From positions 1-7,743 of the forward strand of contig CANGMY010000063.1 in the NCBI GenBank assembly GCA_947455015.1: a DNA stretch of 7,743 bases, read 5' to 3'. Each line of letters opens with the position of its first letter. The stretch's first letter is position 1. The stretch comes from Microthrixaceae bacterium. GTDB lineage: Bacteria; Actinomycetota; Acidimicrobiia; Acidimicrobiales; Acidimicrobilacustridaceae. The notes beneath the pieces were generated by a model, which was not told the origin of the DNA, made no database searches, and saw only the letters and a list, made by a program, of their open reading frames with translations. The position numbers and the translations under genes are program-made. Of the stretch, positions 1-5,922 are shown piece by piece.

Positions 1-384
1 AACGATCGGGAGTTCTGTCTCAGCAAGGGAAATCCGTCGCCAGTCCTCGGCCGTCACCCCCGGTTGATCAGCCAATCCGACGACCACAGCCCCTGCCCCG
101 GCCTTCCGAGCCGCCTCTACACCTACCTGCAACGAACTGGCCTGTCCGTGGGCCCAGTTCGGGTTCTCGATCGCTCGCACCCCATTGGGAAGGACCGTCT
201 CAAGAGCGACTGACCCGACCACAACGATCACCTCGGCGAAACATCCGGCATCGAGTGCCGCCTGCGCAGCGATCGTCACAAGAGGCTGTCCGTCGACAAT
301 GGCAAGCTGTTTCGCTCCTGCGGCAAAGCGCGTGGAAGCGCCTGCTGCCAACAGCACGGCCACCTGCGGTTCCGGGACACTCAC
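1..384 (-). CDS. MobA/MocA-like molybdenum cofactor nucleotidyltransferase (partial, C-terminus off left edge)
   Basis: 128 residues are visible from a GTG start at 384-382. The frame stays open to base 1, so the C-terminal part (roughly a third, if the protein has the family's usual length near 190-200) is missing. Residues 9-27 read AVLLAAGASTRFAAGAKQL, a slightly loosened form of the N-terminal nucleotide-binding signature LxAGxSxRxGxxK of the NTP_transf_3 family. ENPNWAHGQASSL (73-85) and GLADQPGV (103-110) match the conserved N-W-x-x-G-x-x-x-SL and (A/G)DQP motifs of MocA-type enzymes. Members transfer CMP or GMP to molybdopterin in the cytoplasm. Beside a cox cluster the likely product is molybdopterin cytosine dinucleotide, the form carried by CoxL; this is inferred from context. 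The start is uncertain: no Shine-Dalgarno is seen, TTG 396 and GTG 363 are in frame, and an in-frame stop lies at 432-430. It diverges from coxS. Confidence 0.85.
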   Translation of the reverse strand, partial: MSVPEPQVAVLLAAGASTRFAAGAKQLAIVDGQPLVTIAAQAALDAGCFAEVIVVVGSVALETVLPNGVRAIENPNWAHGQASSLQVGVEAARKAGAGAVVVGLADQPGVTAEDWRRISLAETELPIV

Positions 385-445
385 CGGAACAGTCAAGCAT
401 CCGGAGGGCCGGGTCGCCCCCTTGCTCGGCTAGTCTGAGGCCCGT

Positions 446-466
446 TCGCCGGTGCACTTCCGGCGA
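446..466. repeat. Inverted repeat (7-base arms) in the coxS leader
   Basis: TCGCCGG (446-452) and CCGGCGA (460-466) are exact inverted repeats around a 7-base spacer, and a G-T wobble can extend them by one pair. The right arm ends 10 bases before the coxS Shine-Dalgarno. If TAGTCT at 431-436 is a -10, the repeat would sit in the 5' untranslated leader as an RNA hairpin; otherwise it could be an operator. The arms are GC-rich, so chance occurrence in a GC-rich genome is possible. Confidence 0.35.
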
Positions 467-475
467 GTTCGCGCC

Positions 476-482
476 GAGGGGG
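476..482 (+). promoter_or_regulatory. Ribosome binding site of coxS
   Basis: The purine run GAGGGGG ends three bases before ATG 486. It fixes this ATG as the coxS start, rather than the in-frame ATG at 255 far upstream, whose extra residues resemble no known iron-sulfur domain and overlap the divergent nucleotidyltransferase gene. Confidence 0.7.
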
Positions 483-485
483 AAC

Positions 486-959
486 ATGCAGATCACGGTG
501 ACGGTCAATGGCGTGGAGCGGTCAGGCGATGTTGAGCCTCGCACCCTTCTCGTCCACTTCCTTCGCGATGAGCTGGGCCTCACGGGCACAAACATCGGCT
601 GCGACACTTCGTCATGTGGCGCATGCACCATCCATGTCGAAGGCCAGTCAGCAAAGTCGTGCACGATGCTCGCCGCGCAGGCCGACGGACTTTCGGTCAC
701 CACGATCGAGGGTCTTGCCGACGGAGACACCTTGCATCCGATGCAGCGTTGCTTCCAAGAGAACCATGGCCTTCAGTGCGGTTACTGCACACCGGGCATG
801 GTCATGGCTGCCGTGTCGCTTCTCGACGAAAACCCAAATCCTTCTGAAACCGATGTTCGTATCGGCCTTGAAGGCAATCTCTGCCGCTGCACCGGCTATC
901 ACAACATTGTGAAGTCCGTACTTGCGTGCGCCGCCGAATCAACTGGGGCGTCGAAGTGA
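486..959 (+). CDS. coxS: CoxS: [2Fe-2S] small subunit of CO dehydrogenase-type molybdenum hydroxylase
   Basis: This 157-residue protein has the usual length for the family. The N-terminal plant-type ferredoxin domain (about 1-75) holds the first cluster ligands C39, C44, C47 (GCDTSSCGACTI) and C59. The C-terminal four-helix domain (about 80-155) holds the second set, C98 and C101 (QCGYCTPGM) with C133 and C135 (GNLCRCTGY). All eight ligands are present. In the enzyme the two clusters pass electrons from the molybdenum site of CoxL to the FAD of CoxM. The start is set by a close GAGGGGG ribosome site. The stop overlaps the coxM start in GTGA, implying translational coupling. The family assignment is secure. 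Assignment to cox rather than another molybdenum hydroxylase rests on the neighbours coxM, coxL, coxD and coxE. Confidence 0.96.
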   Translation: MQITVTVNGVERSGDVEPRTLLVHFLRDELGLTGTNIGCDTSSCGACTIHVEGQSAKSCTMLAAQADGLSVTTIEGLADGDTLHPMQRCFQENHGLQCGYCTPGMVMAAVSLLDENPNPSETDVRIGLEGNLCRCTGYHNIVKSVLACAAESTGASK

Positions 960-1783
960 TCCCCGCATCATTCGAGTACCTGCGCGCCGACTCCGTCGAT
1001 GTCGCAATTGCTGCCCTTACTGAACACGGCGATGAAGCCAAGCTCCTTGCAGGCGGTCACTCACTTCTTCCGCTCATGAAGCTGCGCCTCGCCGCGCCTT
1101 CTGTGCTTGTCGATGTTGGCCGTCTCGACGACCTTCGTTACATCAACGATGCCGGCGACCACATCGCTATCGGCGCACTCACTCGTCACCGTGATCTCGA
1201 GATCAGCACGCTGCTGGCCTCGGCCGCGCCGCTTCTTTCCCATGCCGCTGGCCATGTTGGCGATCCTCAGGTCCGACATCGCGGAACGCTTGGCGGTTCA
1301 CTTGCCCACGCCGACCCGGCATCTGACCTCCCCGCAGTGATCTTGGCCATGGGCGGAACACTCGTCGCCACCGGTCCGAACGGATCACGTGAAATCGCAG
1401 CTTCAGAGTTCTTCACCGGATTCCTTGAGTCAGCGCTCGCTCCCGATGAACTCCTCACCGAGATCCGAATCCCAAAGCTCGATGCGCAGGGTTGGTCATT
1501 CCAGAAGTTCAACCGACGCGCTCAGGACTGGGCCATCGTTGGCGTCGCCACTGTGCGCGCCAACGGTTCCACCGGCGTCGCACTTGTGAACATGGGCTCC
1601 ACTCCTCTGCTCGCCACTGCCGTGATGGACGCTGTGAAGTCCGGAGCCACTGCCGCCGACGCTGCAGCGCTCGCCAACGAGGGCACTGAGGCACAGAGCG
1701 ATATCAATGCGTCGTCTGAGTACCGCGAGCATCTCGCACGCGTCCTCGTTCGCCGTTCACTTGAAGAATCCGGCCTGGCCTAA
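956..1783 (+). CDS. coxM: CoxM: FAD-binding medium subunit of CO dehydrogenase-type molybdenum hydroxylase
   Basis: This 275-residue protein is close to the typical CoxM length. AGGHSLLPLMKLRLA (32-46) and RGTLGGSLAHADPASDLPA (109-127) are the two FAD-contacting signatures of the FAD_binding_5 domain. The remainder (about 165-270) fits the CO_deh_flav_C domain. Its role is to take electrons from the CoxS clusters on to FAD and then to a quinone or other acceptor. The start chosen is GTG 956, which overlaps the coxS TGA by four bases and gives the usual N-terminus (MIPASFEYLRADS); an ATG at 926 would add ten residues inside coxS. A weak GGGG lies about nine bases upstream. The gene ends facing the convergent XdhC gene, with only 37 bases between the two stops. 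Confidence 0.95.
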   Translation: MIPASFEYLRADSVDVAIAALTEHGDEAKLLAGGHSLLPLMKLRLAAPSVLVDVGRLDDLRYINDAGDHIAIGALTRHRDLEISTLLASAAPLLSHAAGHVGDPQVRHRGTLGGSLAHADPASDLPAVILAMGGTLVATGPNGSREIAASEFFTGFLESALAPDELLTEIRIPKLDAQGWSFQKFNRRAQDWAIVGVATVRANGSTGVALVNMGSTPLLATAVMDAVKSGATAADAAALANEGTEAQSDINASSEYREHLARVLVRRSLEESGLA

Positions 1784-1785
1784 CG

Positions 1786-1807
1786 CTGGTCGCCTTTTGG
1801 CGATCAG
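1786..1807. terminator. Hairpin between convergent coxM and XdhC-family gene, possible bidirectional terminator
   Basis: CTGGTCGCC (1786-1794) and GGCGATCAG (1799-1807) pair over nine positions (eight Watson-Crick plus one wobble) around a TTTT loop. It occupies most of the 37-base gap between the stops of two convergent genes, where a shared terminator is expected. Neither strand has a proper run of Ts after the stem, so it is not a classical intrinsic terminator. Confidence 0.5.
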
Positions 1808-1820
1808 AAACAACCAGTTC

Positions 1821-2618
1821 TCAGTGGATACTTCCGGTTGTGTCGCTAAGTGACGCGCTCACACGACCGGTGCGAGAGGCAATCACTTCGGCGCAAATAG
1901 CAATTGCCGTTTCTTCTGGCGTTCGCCCGCCAAGGTCGAGACCAATCGGTGCATGCAGACGTTCGTCGACCTGCTCCATATCAGCACCGGCATCGGCCAA
2001 CCGTTCGAGGCGCTCGGCACAGGTACGGCGACTTCCCATCGCACCGAGATACCCGACCTCGGTGGCAAGAGCAGCCTGAATCGCCGGCACATCGAACTTG
2101 TGGTCGTGTGTAAGAACACACACTGCGTCGCGCTGACCTAAACGATGGCCGACCTTTTCGAGGTGACGATGAGGCCAATCGACGACCACTTCATCAGCAG
2201 ACGGGAACCGCCGCTTGGTCGCAAAGACCTCTCGCGCATCACAGACCGTGACGCGGTAGCCCATGACTTTGGCAACCTTCACCAGTGCGCCAGTGAAATC
2301 GACAGCGCCGAAGATCAACATATGCGGAGGCGGAGCAAACGATTCGATGAAGATCGAGATTGCGTCTTCACGGGCTTCGCCATGCGGGCCGTAATGACGC
2401 ACGCCGCTTCGGCCACCTGCGAGTTCTCCAACGGTGTCGCGAATGACGACGCGATCAAGATCGGCGTCGCCGAGGGTGCCAGTGATTTCGATGCCATCGC
2501 CCACGATCACTTTGGATCCGACATTGCCGCCTTCGATCATCGTCGCGATTGCGACGGGACGGTGATCATTGACCGCTGCGCGCCAAAGTTCGTAGATCGA
2601 CTCGGACATTTCGTTCAC
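1821..2618 (-). CDS. XdhC-family molybdenum cofactor maturation protein (long paralogue with Rossmann domain)
   Basis: This is a 265-residue protein. The C-terminal two thirds form the XdhC_C Rossmann-like domain: LIFGAVDFTGALVKVAKVMG (101-120), VCDARE (125-130), DEVVVDWPH (142-150), VLTHDHKFDVPA (168-179) and GYLGAMGSRRT (189-199). The first about 95 residues align with the short XdhC/CoxI-domain protein encoded just upstream but lack its GGCVE and TCGG cysteine motifs. XdhC proteins bind molybdenum cofactor and promote its sulfuration and insertion into hydroxylases; here the client would be CoxL. The start chosen is GTG 2618, which overlaps the preceding gene's TGA in GTGA. TTG 2621 and ATG 2609 are alternatives. 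It is the last gene of the minus-strand run, ending convergently with coxM. The two-gene XdhC layout is, as I recall, familiar in actinobacterial cox loci. Confidence 0.88.
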   Translation of the reverse strand: MNEMSESIYELWRAAVNDHRPVAIATMIEGGNVGSKVIVGDGIEITGTLGDADLDRVVIRDTVGELAGGRSGVRHYGPHGEAREDAISIFIESFAPPPHMLIFGAVDFTGALVKVAKVMGYRVTVCDAREVFATKRRFPSADEVVVDWPHRHLEKVGHRLGQRDAVCVLTHDHKFDVPAIQAALATEVGYLGAMGSRRTCAERLERLADAGADMEQVDERLHAPIGLDLGGRTPEETAIAICAEVIASRTGRVSASLSDTTGSIH

Positions 2619-2929
2619 CAATCCAACGGTTCGATGAACAGATGGATGGTGCCACCGCAGGTGAGTCCGACAGCAAATGCTTCGTCATCGCTATAGCCAA
2701 AGGTGACGACACGACGATCGCCAGTGGCAAGAATGTCGAGCGCTTCAGAAACAACAGCTCCTTCGACGCAACCACCCGATACCGAACCTGCGACTTCGCC
2801 AGTATCGGCGACGGCCATCGACGCACCTGGCAGACGAGGACCGGATCCTTCAATGTCAACGACGCGAGCGAGCGCAACCCGATGACCGGCGCGGCGCCAT
2901 CGATCGATGTCATCCATGATTTCCTTCAT
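2615..2929 (-). CDS. Short XdhC/CoxI-domain protein
   Basis: This 104-residue protein consists of the XdhC_CoxI domain alone. The conserved blocks are ARVVDIEGSGPRLPGASM (21-38), GSVSGGCVEGAV (48-59) and VGLTCGGTIHLFIE (87-100). C54 and C91 are the two family cysteines, both kept. In full-length CoxI/XdhC proteins this domain precedes a Rossmann domain; here that domain is supplied by the next gene, which overlaps by four bases. The two products probably act together on molybdenum cofactor maturation for CoxL (inference). The start is well fixed: ATG 2929 forms ATGA with the coxE stop and follows a strong Shine-Dalgarno (GGAGGAGGT, 2944-2936) after six bases. The natural stop at TGGTGA and the independent N-terminus of the downstream product argue against a frameshift artefact. 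Confidence 0.88.
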   Translation of the reverse strand: MKEIMDDIDRWRRAGHRVALARVVDIEGSGPRLPGASMAVADTGEVAGSVSGGCVEGAVVSEALDILATGDRRVVTFGYSDDEAFAVGLTCGGTIHLFIEPLDW

Positions 2930-4092
2930 CGGGTCACCTCCTCCGGTGTTGACGTGACCATGGATCGTACGGGCCGGCTGCTGTTACCCGAAAGAATTGA
3001 TGAGAGACGGTCGAGCGATGCCAGTGAATGCCCCTCGATGAACTCGTCGACGAATGGCAATGCTGCCGCCATACCCCGAGCCAATGGCGCGTATCCGTCA
3101 GAGGCCTTCAGTGGGTTGACCCAAAGAATCCGATGTGCGACCCGAGAAAGGCGGGCCATCTCGATCGCCAATTGCTCGGGTTCACCGCGGTCCCATCCGT
3201 CAGAAAGGATCACAACAATCGAGCCGCGCGCCATACCTTTCGTGCCCCACTGATCGTTGAATTGCCGGAGCCCCTCGCCCAAACGGGTGCCGCCCGACCA
3301 GTCTGCAACTGAATCGGACGCGCGCTGAAGTGCTTTATCGGGATCTCGAGTATCGAGTTCCCGAGTCAGCCGGGTAAGACGCGTGCCCAATGCAAACGCT
3401 TCAACCTGACTTCGGGCCGAAACCGCTGCGTGTGCATAGCGAATGAGCGAACGACTGTAAGAGGCCATCGAACCACTGATATCGGCGATGATGACAACTC
3501 GGCGAGCAACACGCGTTCGTTGCAGTGTCCGTCGATTAATGGGTTCGCCACCAGTTCGAAGTGACTCGCGAACGGTTCGACGAAGGTCAGGAACGCCTGA
3601 GGCCCGCTTTGAAGGGCGGCGCCGACGCGACAGCCGCGTCATTGCGTTGAGACGCATATCGGCAATGAGCCGATCGACCTCGGAACGCTCGTCGGCATCA
3701 AGTTCGGCAAAGTCCATCGAACGAAGCGTTTCGGTTCGGCTGAACCGCAGAACGGTGCTGTCACTGGTCTCAACATCGGAGGACTCTGGCTGTTCATCAT
3801 TCGTCACGCCGTCGTCGTCAACGACGAGGGATTCAGGAATGGAAGCGACCATCTCGGTCAATCCGATTTCTGTGCCAAGGATCCAATGCCTGTAGACACG
3901 GTCGTACACCTCGATATCAATTGGCGAATGCGTCAGTGTCGCTCGTCCACACCAATAGATCGAACGCAGATCACCGCCAGCAATTCCCACCGCCTCAACG
4001 AACGAAACGAGGTTTCCGACAGGAACAGAGAGACCGGCGGTTCGAAGCAGTTCGACCAGACCCAGAATTCCTTGGTCGTCCATTGCCGTCAT
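2926..4092 (-). CDS. coxE: CoxE: von Willebrand factor A domain protein for active-site maturation
   Basis: This 388-residue protein has the usual CoxE length. The N-terminal part (about 1-90) is followed by an acidic, probably disordered linker (92-112) and a basic stretch (153-163). The VWA_CoxE domain starts near 198. D204-I-S206-G-S208 is the metal-ion-dependent adhesion site, completed by T269 (SGGTRLGEGL) and D298 (LSDGWDRGE). In form I systems CoxE works with the AAA+ ATPase CoxD in building the [CuSMoO2] site; what the pair does for form II enzymes is not settled. The start is ATG 4092, overlapping the coxD TGA in ATGA. The frame stays open to 4248, but those 52 extra residues lie inside coxD and look unlike the family. 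The stop overlaps the next gene in ATGA. Confidence 0.93.
   Translation of the reverse strand: MTAMDDQGILGLVELLRTAGLSVPVGNLVSFVEAVGIAGGDLRSIYWCGRATLTHSPIDIEVYDRVYRHWILGTEIGLTEMVASIPESLVVDDDGVTNDEQPESSDVETSDSTVLRFSRTETLRSMDFAELDADERSEVDRLIADMRLNAMTRLSRRRRPSKRASGVPDLRRTVRESLRTGGEPINRRTLQRTRVARRVVIIADISGSMASYSRSLIRYAHAAVSARSQVEAFALGTRLTRLTRELDTRDPDKALQRASDSVADWSGGTRLGEGLRQFNDQWGTKGMARGSIVVILSDGWDRGEPEQLAIEMARLSRVAHRILWVNPLKASDGYAPLARGMAAALPFVDEFIEGHSLASLDRLSSILSGNSSRPVRSMVTSTPEEVTR
2936..2944 (-). promoter_or_regulatory. Strong ribosome binding site for the short XdhC/CoxI gene, inside coxE
   Basis: GGAGGAGGT on the minus strand lies six bases before ATG 2929 and is read within coxE as codons for E384, E385 and V386. 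It is the best Shine-Dalgarno in the minus-strand run, where the other overlapping starts have none, and it suggests extra translation of this small protein relative to coupling alone. Confidence 0.7.
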
Positions 4093-5003
4093 TTCGTCGG
4101 CGTCGTGGCCGAATCGACCAGCGCGTCGATTCCGTGAGCGCGTACTCGCTCGGCATCTTCGCGATATTTCACAACTGCGCCCAGTGAAGCGTCGACCGAT
4201 GCGGAATCGAGTTCGGTACGACCTAATGCTGAAAGCGCCATAACCCAATCGATAGTTTCAGCGACACCAGGCGGTTTAAACAAACCAATCGTTCGCAACT
4301 CTGCGACCAAACGCGATACCTGACGAGAAAGAAGTTCACTTGCGTCTGGTACTCGTGACTGAACAATCGCGATCTCGCGTTCAAGATCGGGGTGTTCCAC
4401 CCAGTGATACAGACAACGCCGCTTGAGAGCGTCATGGACATCACGAGTGCGGTTGGAAGTAATAATCACGATCGGCGGAACCGTTGCGCGAAACGTTCCG
4501 AGTTCAGGGATTGTCACCGCATTATCGGCGAGCACTTCGAGGAGAAACGCTTCGAACTCGTCATCGGCGCGGTCGAGTTCGTCGATGAGAAGTACCGGCG
4601 CAACGGCATGACGATCCGAGATTGCATCAAGCAGGGGACGACGCACGAGAAAACGTTCGCTGTAGAGCTCGTTCTCGACTGCAGCCACATCGGAGCTGAT
4701 TGTTCCGGCTGCTTCGGCAGCGCGAAGGTGAAGTAGCTGACGCGGATAATCCCACTCGTACAGCGCTTGCGATGCATCGAGGCCTTCGTAGCACTGAAGA
4801 CGAAGGAGTTCGCCGCCAGTGAGAGCGCTGAGCGACTTCGCCACTTCGGTCTTTCCGACGCCGGGTTCGCCTTCAAGCAAGAGGGGCCGACCCATCGACA
4901 TCGCAAGGAAGATTGCGGTCGCAAGACCCTCGTCGGCCAGGTAGCCATGTGCGGCCAAACCGGACTCGACATCAGAAACAGATGCAGGGGTAGCGAAACT
5001 CAC
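4089..5003 (-). CDS. coxD: CoxD: MoxR-type AAA+ ATPase
   Basis: This 304-residue protein is a typical length for CoxD. The Walker A motif is GEPGVGKT (45-52), Walker B is LLIDELDR (138-145, catalytic E142), sensor 1 is TSN (182-184), and RR (195-196) sits at the arginine-finger position in DALKRRCLYHW. These place it in the MoxR group of AAA+ proteins, which pair with VWA proteins to remodel metalloenzymes. In form I CO dehydrogenase CoxD acts with CoxE in sulfur and copper addition at molybdenum. The start is GTG 5003, giving the standard MSFATP...ADEGLATAIFLA N-terminus. There is no Shine-Dalgarno, but a -10-like TAGCCT sits seven bases upstream, so the message may be leaderless. It opens the tightly overlapped set coxD, coxE and the two XdhC-family genes. 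Confidence 0.93.
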   Translation of the reverse strand: MSFATPASVSDVESGLAAHGYLADEGLATAIFLAMSMGRPLLLEGEPGVGKTEVAKSLSALTGGELLRLQCYEGLDASQALYEWDYPRQLLHLRAAEAAGTISSDVAAVENELYSERFLVRRPLLDAISDRHAVAPVLLIDELDRADDEFEAFLLEVLADNAVTIPELGTFRATVPPIVIITSNRTRDVHDALKRRCLYHWVEHPDLEREIAIVQSRVPDASELLSRQVSRLVAELRTIGLFKPPGVAETIDWVMALSALGRTELDSASVDASLGAVVKYREDAERVRAHGIDALVDSATTPTK

Positions 5004-5010
5004 GATGGGC

Positions 5011-5016
5011 AGGCTA
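5011..5016 (-). promoter_or_regulatory. Candidate -10 element for leaderless coxD transcription
   Basis: On the minus strand TAGCCT matches the actinobacterial -10 pattern TAnnnT and is separated from GTG 5003 by exactly seven bases, the spacing expected when transcription starts at the first base of the start codon. No Shine-Dalgarno precedes the GTG, which agrees with a leaderless message. The -35 region has no good hexamer. This is inferred from position and pattern only; the six-base motif is common. Confidence 0.35.
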
Positions 5017-5028
5017 CCGGTGACCGAC

Positions 5029-5040
5029 TCGAAGGTTCGA
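5029..5040. repeat. Inverted repeat TCGAA-GG-TTCGA upstream of coxD
   Basis: Two 5-base arms with a 2-base centre lie in the 45-base gap between the pirin and coxD genes. If TAGCCT at 5016-5011 is a -10, the repeat covers the -35 region, a usual place for a repressor or activator site. It is short enough to arise by chance, and I could not find a second good copy upstream of coxS. Confidence 0.25.
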
Positions 5041-5048
5041 AGTGAAGG

Positions 5049-5753
5049 TCAGGCCGTGGCCCACACAATGAGCTCAGCACCATCGGGGCCTGCCATGACG
5101 ATGTGGGCCCCTTCATCGGTGAGGCGGACGGCATCACCCTCTCCGAGCGCTTCGGACTCGTTCAGCGTTGCCGAGCCAAGCGCCACAAAAGCGTGAACGT
5201 GAGGAGCAACCGGGATTGTTACCGACTCCCCCGCCTTGAGACGTCCTGCGTACATCACGGCGTCGCGCTGGTTGATGGCAATGACCGCACCGCTGCCGGG
5301 ACCGCCTGCAATCGCAACAAGCCCACCTGCATCCAACAAGTGACCAACTTCTTGTTGTTCGTAGCCGGGTTCGATCCCCTGCGTGTCGGGCAGTACCCAC
5401 ATCTGCACGAAATGAGCTTCGACATCGGGACTGGGATTGTGTTCGGAATGACGAATACCAGTGCCAGCAGACATTCGCTGCGCGAGTCCGGGACGGATGA
5501 TGCCGTGATTTCCAAGAGTGTCGGAGTGTTCAACTTCGCCCGAAAGAACCCACGTGATGATTTCCATATCGGCATGTCCGTGCGTGCCGAACCCCGTTGC
5601 TGGAGCAACTCGGTCGTCATTGCTAACGAGCAAGAGACCGTGGCTCGTGTTCGAATGATCAACATAGGATCCGAAACTGAAACTGTGTTTTGAGTCGAGC
5701 CACCCGATCTGCGTTTCGCCTCGGGAACTTGCCGTACGGATCTCAGCGGTCAT
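5049..5753 (-). CDS. Pirin-family bicupin protein (YhhW-like)
   Basis: This 234-residue protein has the length of the bacterial YhhW/YhaK-type pirins. The N-terminal cupin holds the four expected metal ligands: H58 and H60 (FGTHGHADMEIITWVLSGE, 55-73), then H102 and E104 (MSAGTGIRHSEHN, 94-106). The C-terminal half (about 130-234) fits the second, metal-free cupin. Some members cleave quercetin (quercetin 2,3-dioxygenase activity) and others bind proteins or act as redox-sensing regulators; the substrate here cannot be read from sequence. ATG 5753 is preceded by GAGGGG 11 bases upstream. The gene follows the stop of a small membrane peptide gene by seven bases and precedes coxD by 45, so it is probably co-transcribed with coxL. 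A pirin is not part of the textbook cox gene set. Confidence 0.92.
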   Translation of the reverse strand: MTAEIRTASSRGETQIGWLDSKHSFSFGSYVDHSNTSHGLLLVSNDDRVAPATGFGTHGHADMEIITWVLSGEVEHSDTLGNHGIIRPGLAQRMSAGTGIRHSEHNPSPDVEAHFVQMWVLPDTQGIEPGYEQQEVGHLLDAGGLVAIAGGPGSGAVIAINQRDAVMYAGRLKAGESVTIPVAPHVHAFVALGSATLNESEALGEGDAVRLTDEGAHIVMAGPDGAELIVWATA

Positions 5754-5760
5754 GGCTCGT

Positions 5761-5907
5761 CTAGCCCCTCAGAAACAGCAAATAGAAAACCAGAAACATC
5801 CCGACGGTGACCCCAACCGAAGCGATAAGTGTCCACTTCGCCGAACTTTGCCAACGTTGTTTGGTCGCAGGCACTTCGCGTGGTTTGGGATTGATCGGTT
5901 GGGTCAT
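5761..5907 (-). CDS. Small single-span membrane protein, 48 residues, unknown function
   Basis: An ATG at 5907-5905 opens a 48-codon frame ending in TAG at 5763-5761. The first 25 residues are polar and basic (K8, R10, K16, R18, K24, with several prolines). Residues 26-46 (TLIASVGVTVGMFLVFYLLFL) form one uninterrupted hydrophobic span, and the chain ends with RG. The positive-inside rule predicts a cytoplasmic N-terminus. The frame fills the space between coxL and pirin almost exactly (15 bases after the coxL stop, seven before the pirin start), on the same strand, which argues for a real gene. There is no evident Shine-Dalgarno. I do not recognise the family. A membrane anchor or docking peptide for the hydroxylase is possible but speculative. 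Confidence 0.7.
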   Translation of the reverse strand: MTQPINPKPREVPATKQRWQSSAKWTLIASVGVTVGMFLVFYLLFLRG

Positions 5908-5922
5908 TTTGTGAGATTCAGT

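Larger units (their letters stand above)
385..485. promoter_or_regulatory. Divergent intergenic region between the nucleotidyltransferase gene and coxS
   Basis: This 101-base gap lies between two divergent starts, so promoters for both genes, and any shared control site, should fall in or near it. TAGTCT at 431-436 resembles an actinobacterial -10 (TAnnnT) for rightward transcription, but I see no convincing -35 hexamer 16-18 bases upstream. No clear -10 is seen for the leftward gene. The strongest element is the hairpin at 446-466, listed separately. Promoter function is inferred from gene orientation rather than from a strong motif. Confidence 0.4.

Noticed and set aside
255..485. N-terminal extension of CoxS to an ATG at 255
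   Set aside because: The added residues are basic and featureless, overlap the divergent nucleotidyltransferase gene antisense, and the real ATG 486 has a close ribosome site.
200..730. 176-codon minus-strand frame across the start of coxS
   Set aside because: It is antisense to the coxS cluster-binding region, with no recognisable motif; the nucleotidyltransferase with intact motifs uses a different minus-strand frame here.
2615..2621. A frameshift splitting one XdhC gene into two
   Set aside because: The downstream product has its own XdhC/CoxI-like N-terminal region aligning with the whole upstream protein, so they are paralogues rather than two halves.
2145..3253. Long plus-strand frames (2145-2696 and 2642-3253)
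   Set aside because: They are antisense to the XdhC-family genes and coxE, which have clear domain motifs; the plus-strand translations are of shadow composition without conserved patterns.
4093..4248. N-terminal extension of CoxE by 52 residues to a start at 4248
   Set aside because: It lies wholly inside coxD in another frame, has a skewed arginine- and serine-rich composition, and ATG 4092 gives a normal CoxE N-terminus with an ATGA overlap.
5103..5693. 196-codon plus-strand frame across the pirin gene
   Set aside because: It is antisense to a pirin gene with all metal ligands intact, and its translation shows no domain.
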